64,000 nucleotides of DNA. Origin: Crocodylus rhombifer (taxonomy: Eukaryota; Chordata; Crocodylia; Crocodylidae). The stretch lies in NCBI GenBank assembly GCA_038503035.1, contig JAVSML010001155.1, positions 434,001-498,000 of the forward strand, read 5' to 3'. The number at the start of each line of letters is the position of its first letter. Position 1 is the first letter of the stretch. The notes beneath the pieces were generated by a model. The model searched no databases. It worked only from the letters and a program-made list of their open reading frames with translations, and was not told the DNA's origin. Below are positions 60,105 through 64,000 of this stretch, piece by piece. A program made the position numbers and the translations under genes.

Positions 60105-60735
60105 TTATTTTTCCACTGTTCCTCTCTCACTTGCAGCCTCCAGGTCAGTGAAGTTGTGGTTCAGAGGCTGTATCCCTAAATCATGGGCTGAATAGCTACG
60201 AATGTCCTCTGCCTCCATAAATATGTCTAATCCCTCTCGTGTACCACAACCACAAAACACAGCTCAGTAGGAAAATGGAGGGACAAGGACACCGCCAGTA
60301 TGGTTCATTAAAATATACTCAGATGGTCCTTAGAAGTGGACAATGCTCAACCCTGCAGAAAGCAGTAAGCCCTTAACAGTCCTTGCCCATTTCACCTGTA
60401 GGAATACTTCTTCCTGACCCCAATTCTGACAATAGGGGAGAAAACAAAGTCTTGCAAGATAGAACAAATATAAAATATCCTAGTGTACCGCTGCTTTCTG
60501 TAATGGACAATTTTGTGCTATGTTGATTTTAAACAACTTCAAATTTAACAGTAAAAAATCTCCCTTTTTGTCTTTTCAGACAACAAGAAAATTCCCACTG
60601 TTTTCAAAGGGTGCATCCCTGGGCTACAAAAGAAGAGAGTATTGTTCCTGCAGAATAAGAGGTGACTTAGCTGGGGCATTTCTTATGTGTGTTTTGCATC
60701 ATTAATATGATGGCTCTCCACTTGAAGTTACCTCT
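60105..60735. other. AT-rich gap
   Basis: No feature recognised. Confidence 0.5.
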
Positions 60736-61640
60736 GTGGCGGAATGCCGGGCTAGCGATTCCGGCACCGCTTGGGGAGCCGCGGGCTTTACGGAGCGGGC
60801 GAGCACGCGGCTTGTGGGATGGGATCGGAGGTAGCTTTATGACCGCCTTCGAGGTTCGCCGAGTTGGTGCAAGTAGACGACTTAGAGTAAGTTGTTAGTT
60901 TTCTATAATAAGTTTGTAGGATGTCTGTTGGTTCACGGGGTTCTGGAGTAAGCCCTTGCGTTCTAACCCGATGGGCTAGGTGCGGCTGCCAACTCCTTAA
61001 GTCCCAGAACTGGTCAACAGCTCATTGAGATAGGGTGTTAGTGGTAGAAGTTATTACAGAGTAAATATAAGGTAAAGTAAAAATTTGTTTTATTCACTCA
61101 CCTGGGCTCACCCTCTTACGAATAAGAGGGGAGACCGGCTGGAACGAAGTTGCAGTAAATATAAGTATAGGAAGTGTAGATATGCTGTCTAAACTACAAA
61201 GAGAGGCAGTCAAGAGGTGGAGTCTCTGATGTTTCTTTAGTTACAGTATGCCAGATACAAAGGGGGTCTGTTGGCCCACAGGGTTCACTAGCAAGCCCTT
61301 GCTTTCCATCCCTTGCGGGATGGGTGTGGCTGCTCACTAGTTAGTCCTAGGGCTGGTCAACAGCTCATAAACGGGATGGTGGATACAAAACTGTAACACG
61401 GTGAATCGTTGTCAATTGTCGGATTTTCGTGGCCTTGGTTTTCGCTGGGATACACCCGGGCAGAGAGCTGAGGACCAGCTACAGGGTGATCAAGCCTGAA
61501 GGGTCGTCCAGTCGTTGTCTCTGCTACTTCTTGCCTCTATGCCTCTTTATAGATGTTGGTTGGACTGCCTCTGTGACACTAACTATGATATAAGCTAAGC
61601 ATACAGGGATAGGATAGTTTCTTTTACATAATAGTTACTA
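60736..61640. mobile_element. LTR-like repeat with internal direct repeat
   Basis: A CpG-bearing block starts near TGTGGCGGAATGCC and is unlike its AT-rich surroundings. A 102-base unit at 60923-61024 recurs at 61266-61368, with shared GTCTGTTGG at the start and TGGTCAACAGCTCAT at the end. A TATA-like CTTTATAGATG lies near 61545. I could not identify the right end or a duplication, and no protein is encoded. Confidence 0.4.
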
Positions 61641-64000
61641 GGTAGATTTTCTACGTAAGTTTCGTTTCTGCAGGAATGACACTTATAAATAAGAAATGAA
61701 ACTTACAAAATACGCATGTGAAGCTTAATACAAGCGTGGGAAAATATAAAGCTTTCATTTTGATTAGAAGCCAAAACTACAAGGTCACATAAATGTGAGA
61801 GTGCCGCGCGGCAGTTATACAGAAATAAAATAAAACATTTACAACCTCTACAACAATAATTACAACAAAAGGTATTTAAAACTGCCCTGGTCTATTCATT
61901 TTGTTTGTCATTTTGTAAGGTTGGCCCCAGATATCAGCACAATAGTGATGGTTATAGTGTCACACACGCCCTGTTTTCAGAGGCACTGAAAATGTTCAGA
62001 TGAGCTTTTAACTGTATTACCAGTCAGATAGCAGAATGTAACTTTTAAAAAGATTTGACTTCAGCAAACTTTGACCCCAGTTATTTAGTGAAGACTTGTG
62101 GCTGCAACATAATTAAGGGCATGCTTAAGAGTGAATGAGTACAGCCTAGGCTTTCTACATATGTACACAGTTTCCCTCTAAACATTTAACATACTAACCA
62201 GCAGTGGTCTGTAAATAGCTCCAGGTACTGTTGTATCCCGCATGCTGCATGTCTGTATCTTGCACTGAAATACAAATATACTCATGCAGTGTTAGTGACT
62301 GATGAGAGGGTTTCCAAAGCCACTCAAGTGACTTAAAATCAGTGGGATTTGTGGTCCTAACCCTCTTGGGTACTCTCTGAAATCCTAGCTTGAAATTTTG
62401 ACACGCAAGTCTGAACAGCCAAAGATGTGGACCCTGCACCACCTGTTTCTTTTCTCTTGTACTAAGTTAAATAGGCCTGCACCTGTTTACTCCAGTTCTA
62501 AATGTGGTTGCTCGTAGTTGGTGGACTGTTCATTTTTAATGCCTTTCATTTCCTGTGTAGTAGGACTAATTCCCCATCATGCAAAGGATTCTGTACTGAG
62601 ACACGGGCCCACCCATCCAGAGTCCTAACCTTTAGATGCCTTTATGGTGGGGCCTGTTACAGCTATGGGGAATACCAATGCACTGTGATATTAAACTGTT
62701 TGTTAGAGTAGAACAGCCTGTGCCCGTGAAATATATATTTGAAAACTATATGGGGTTTGGGAATCACTTCAGAAGAACACGTTTTTAGAACTCCATTACT
62801 GCAGCCATGCCATGTTTTACAGTTGTAGCCTAGTGCTGAATAATGGGGAGATGATTCCTCCGCAGCCCTTAACCTTGAGTTCTTGAATCACTGTGACACA
62901 TCTATAAAATACAGGAGTATCCTGCCTTTTCCTACCTCTGCTCTACCCACTTGTAAAGAAACTTTTTGAAGTGGAATAAATATTGCCTTGATTTGTATCT
63001 CCTCTTGAAAATGCTGAGGAGAACTGGGTGAAGAATGGTGAAAAAAACCCAAGTAATGGTATTTTCTTTAAATGCTTAAGTTCATTGAACAGACTTCATT
63101 ATTCTAACTGGGCCCCCAATCTAGGAGAAGAACAAAAACGTATTAATTGAATAGTTTCTTTTGAAAAGGTATCACATTGGTTGAAAGATTATTCCGTGAA
63201 TACCAATTCAATGAGACCTGGTATTAATGTCGAGTGGCTGCTTGTCGTAACTGGAAAAGCAAGACCTTTCCTCTGGTGCAGTTGTGTTCCCAAATCCCTT
63301 CAGATACAGTATTTGCAAACTTAATCAGGAGCAACAGGGTTTTCTCATGACCTGCTGTATAGTTTCCTGCCTGAATGGGCTGTTGTGCTAGTACATCTGC
63401 AAGTAACTTTGGCTTCAACATAAAGAGCTCTGTTCTGCCCTTCTGCCCTTGTGTATTTCACACTGGTGCGTAGAAATGGCACTACACATCTCTCCCTTTC
63501 AAGTTCCACCGAATGGTTCATTTTCTTCTTTATTCACTGAAGATTTAATTACCCTACACATCAAAAGAAGAATATTCCCCAATTACCATCCTCCCTCTTA
63601 GAATTTAGTTGCTGTGTGTCTCAGGAAACTTGCCAAAATATTCAGGGACAGGGGAGGGAGAGGCATGTGTCCAAACTAAGAGTTGTGAGAGGAGGGGGAA
63701 GGCACAGCTACTGGCACAAGCAAGCAAGCGCTAACGTGTTCTTCTCTTTCCTATACACGTCCATTTGTTAATGGCCACAAGAGACGTGATTCGTTTTCAC
63801 TCCGTGTTGCTTTGGTGTGCGTGTAGCCATGGAAGAAGGCAGGCATAAAAGCTAGCAATTTGGTAGCGTTCCCTTACAAACCTCATAAATGAAGCTGCAC
63901 AAGCTCTAATCTATTCGTTTAATGCTACTGCAACATTTTTGTAAGTTGTTAGATGCCTGTGGCTGTTAAAGATCTTTCTTGAACTACCAGCTGGACCTAT
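61641..64000. other. AT-rich sequence to the window end
   Basis: No exon, RNA gene or clear repeat end is recognised. Small frames (62194-62442 minus, 62502-62711 plus, 63224-63421 minus) are unsupported. Confidence 0.5.

Overview
This is vertebrate nuclear DNA: AT-rich single-copy sequence with large introns or intergenic space, broken up by many retroelements and DNA transposons, and with no bacterial-style gene order. CR1 non-LTR retrotransposons dominate. They occur with MIR-type SINE remnants, a Penelope-like (GIY-YIG) 3' end, an RTE-like LINE tail and several hAT-like or hairpin non-autonomous DNA elements. This mix points to a non-avian sauropsid. I favour a crocodilian, with a turtle as the alternative; the sequence alone does not settle it.

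Layout. 1-4.3 kb: AT-rich sequence with one GC-rich block at 720-1850. 4.3-11.1 kb: stacked plus-strand CR1 copies of different ages, one (9.43-11.07 kb) with an intact 3' reverse-transcriptase frame, plus an LTR-like GC-rich block. 12.5-14.7 kb: a hAT-like element whose core was rebuilt into an exact A-B-A'-B' inverted arrangement. 14.9-18.96 kb: a minus-strand CR1 split by a younger CR1 in the same orientation. 20.4-22.4 kb: Penelope-like remnant, then a second copy of the hAT-like family. 23.98-24.80 kb: probable solo LTR with a strong CTCF-type motif just upstream of its TATA box. 27.6-28.8 kb: the only convincing host gene piece, a plus-strand terminal coding exon with stop codon, 3' UTR and polyadenylation signal. 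29-44.7 kb: AT-rich sequence with palindromic MITEs, decayed CR1, a Tc1/mariner-like MITE, a 925-bp hAT-like element with a target-site duplication, a MIR and an RTE-like tail. 45-55 kb: mostly single-copy, with a weak second exon candidate and a CpG-richer stretch near 52-53.3 kb holding possible regulatory DNA. 55.4-61.6 kb: LTR-like blocks, a CR1 3' end and an 887-bp hAT-like element with a palindromic GC-rich core. The rest is AT-rich and featureless to me.

There is no operon or pathway here. The recurring theme is DNA transposons with AT-rich ends around a GC-rich core that folds back on itself, seen in several unrelated-looking families. Most long open frames are accidental frames in those cores. 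I found no tRNA, rRNA or CRISPR array. Repeat names rest on recognised protein motifs, termini and target duplications, not on a database search.
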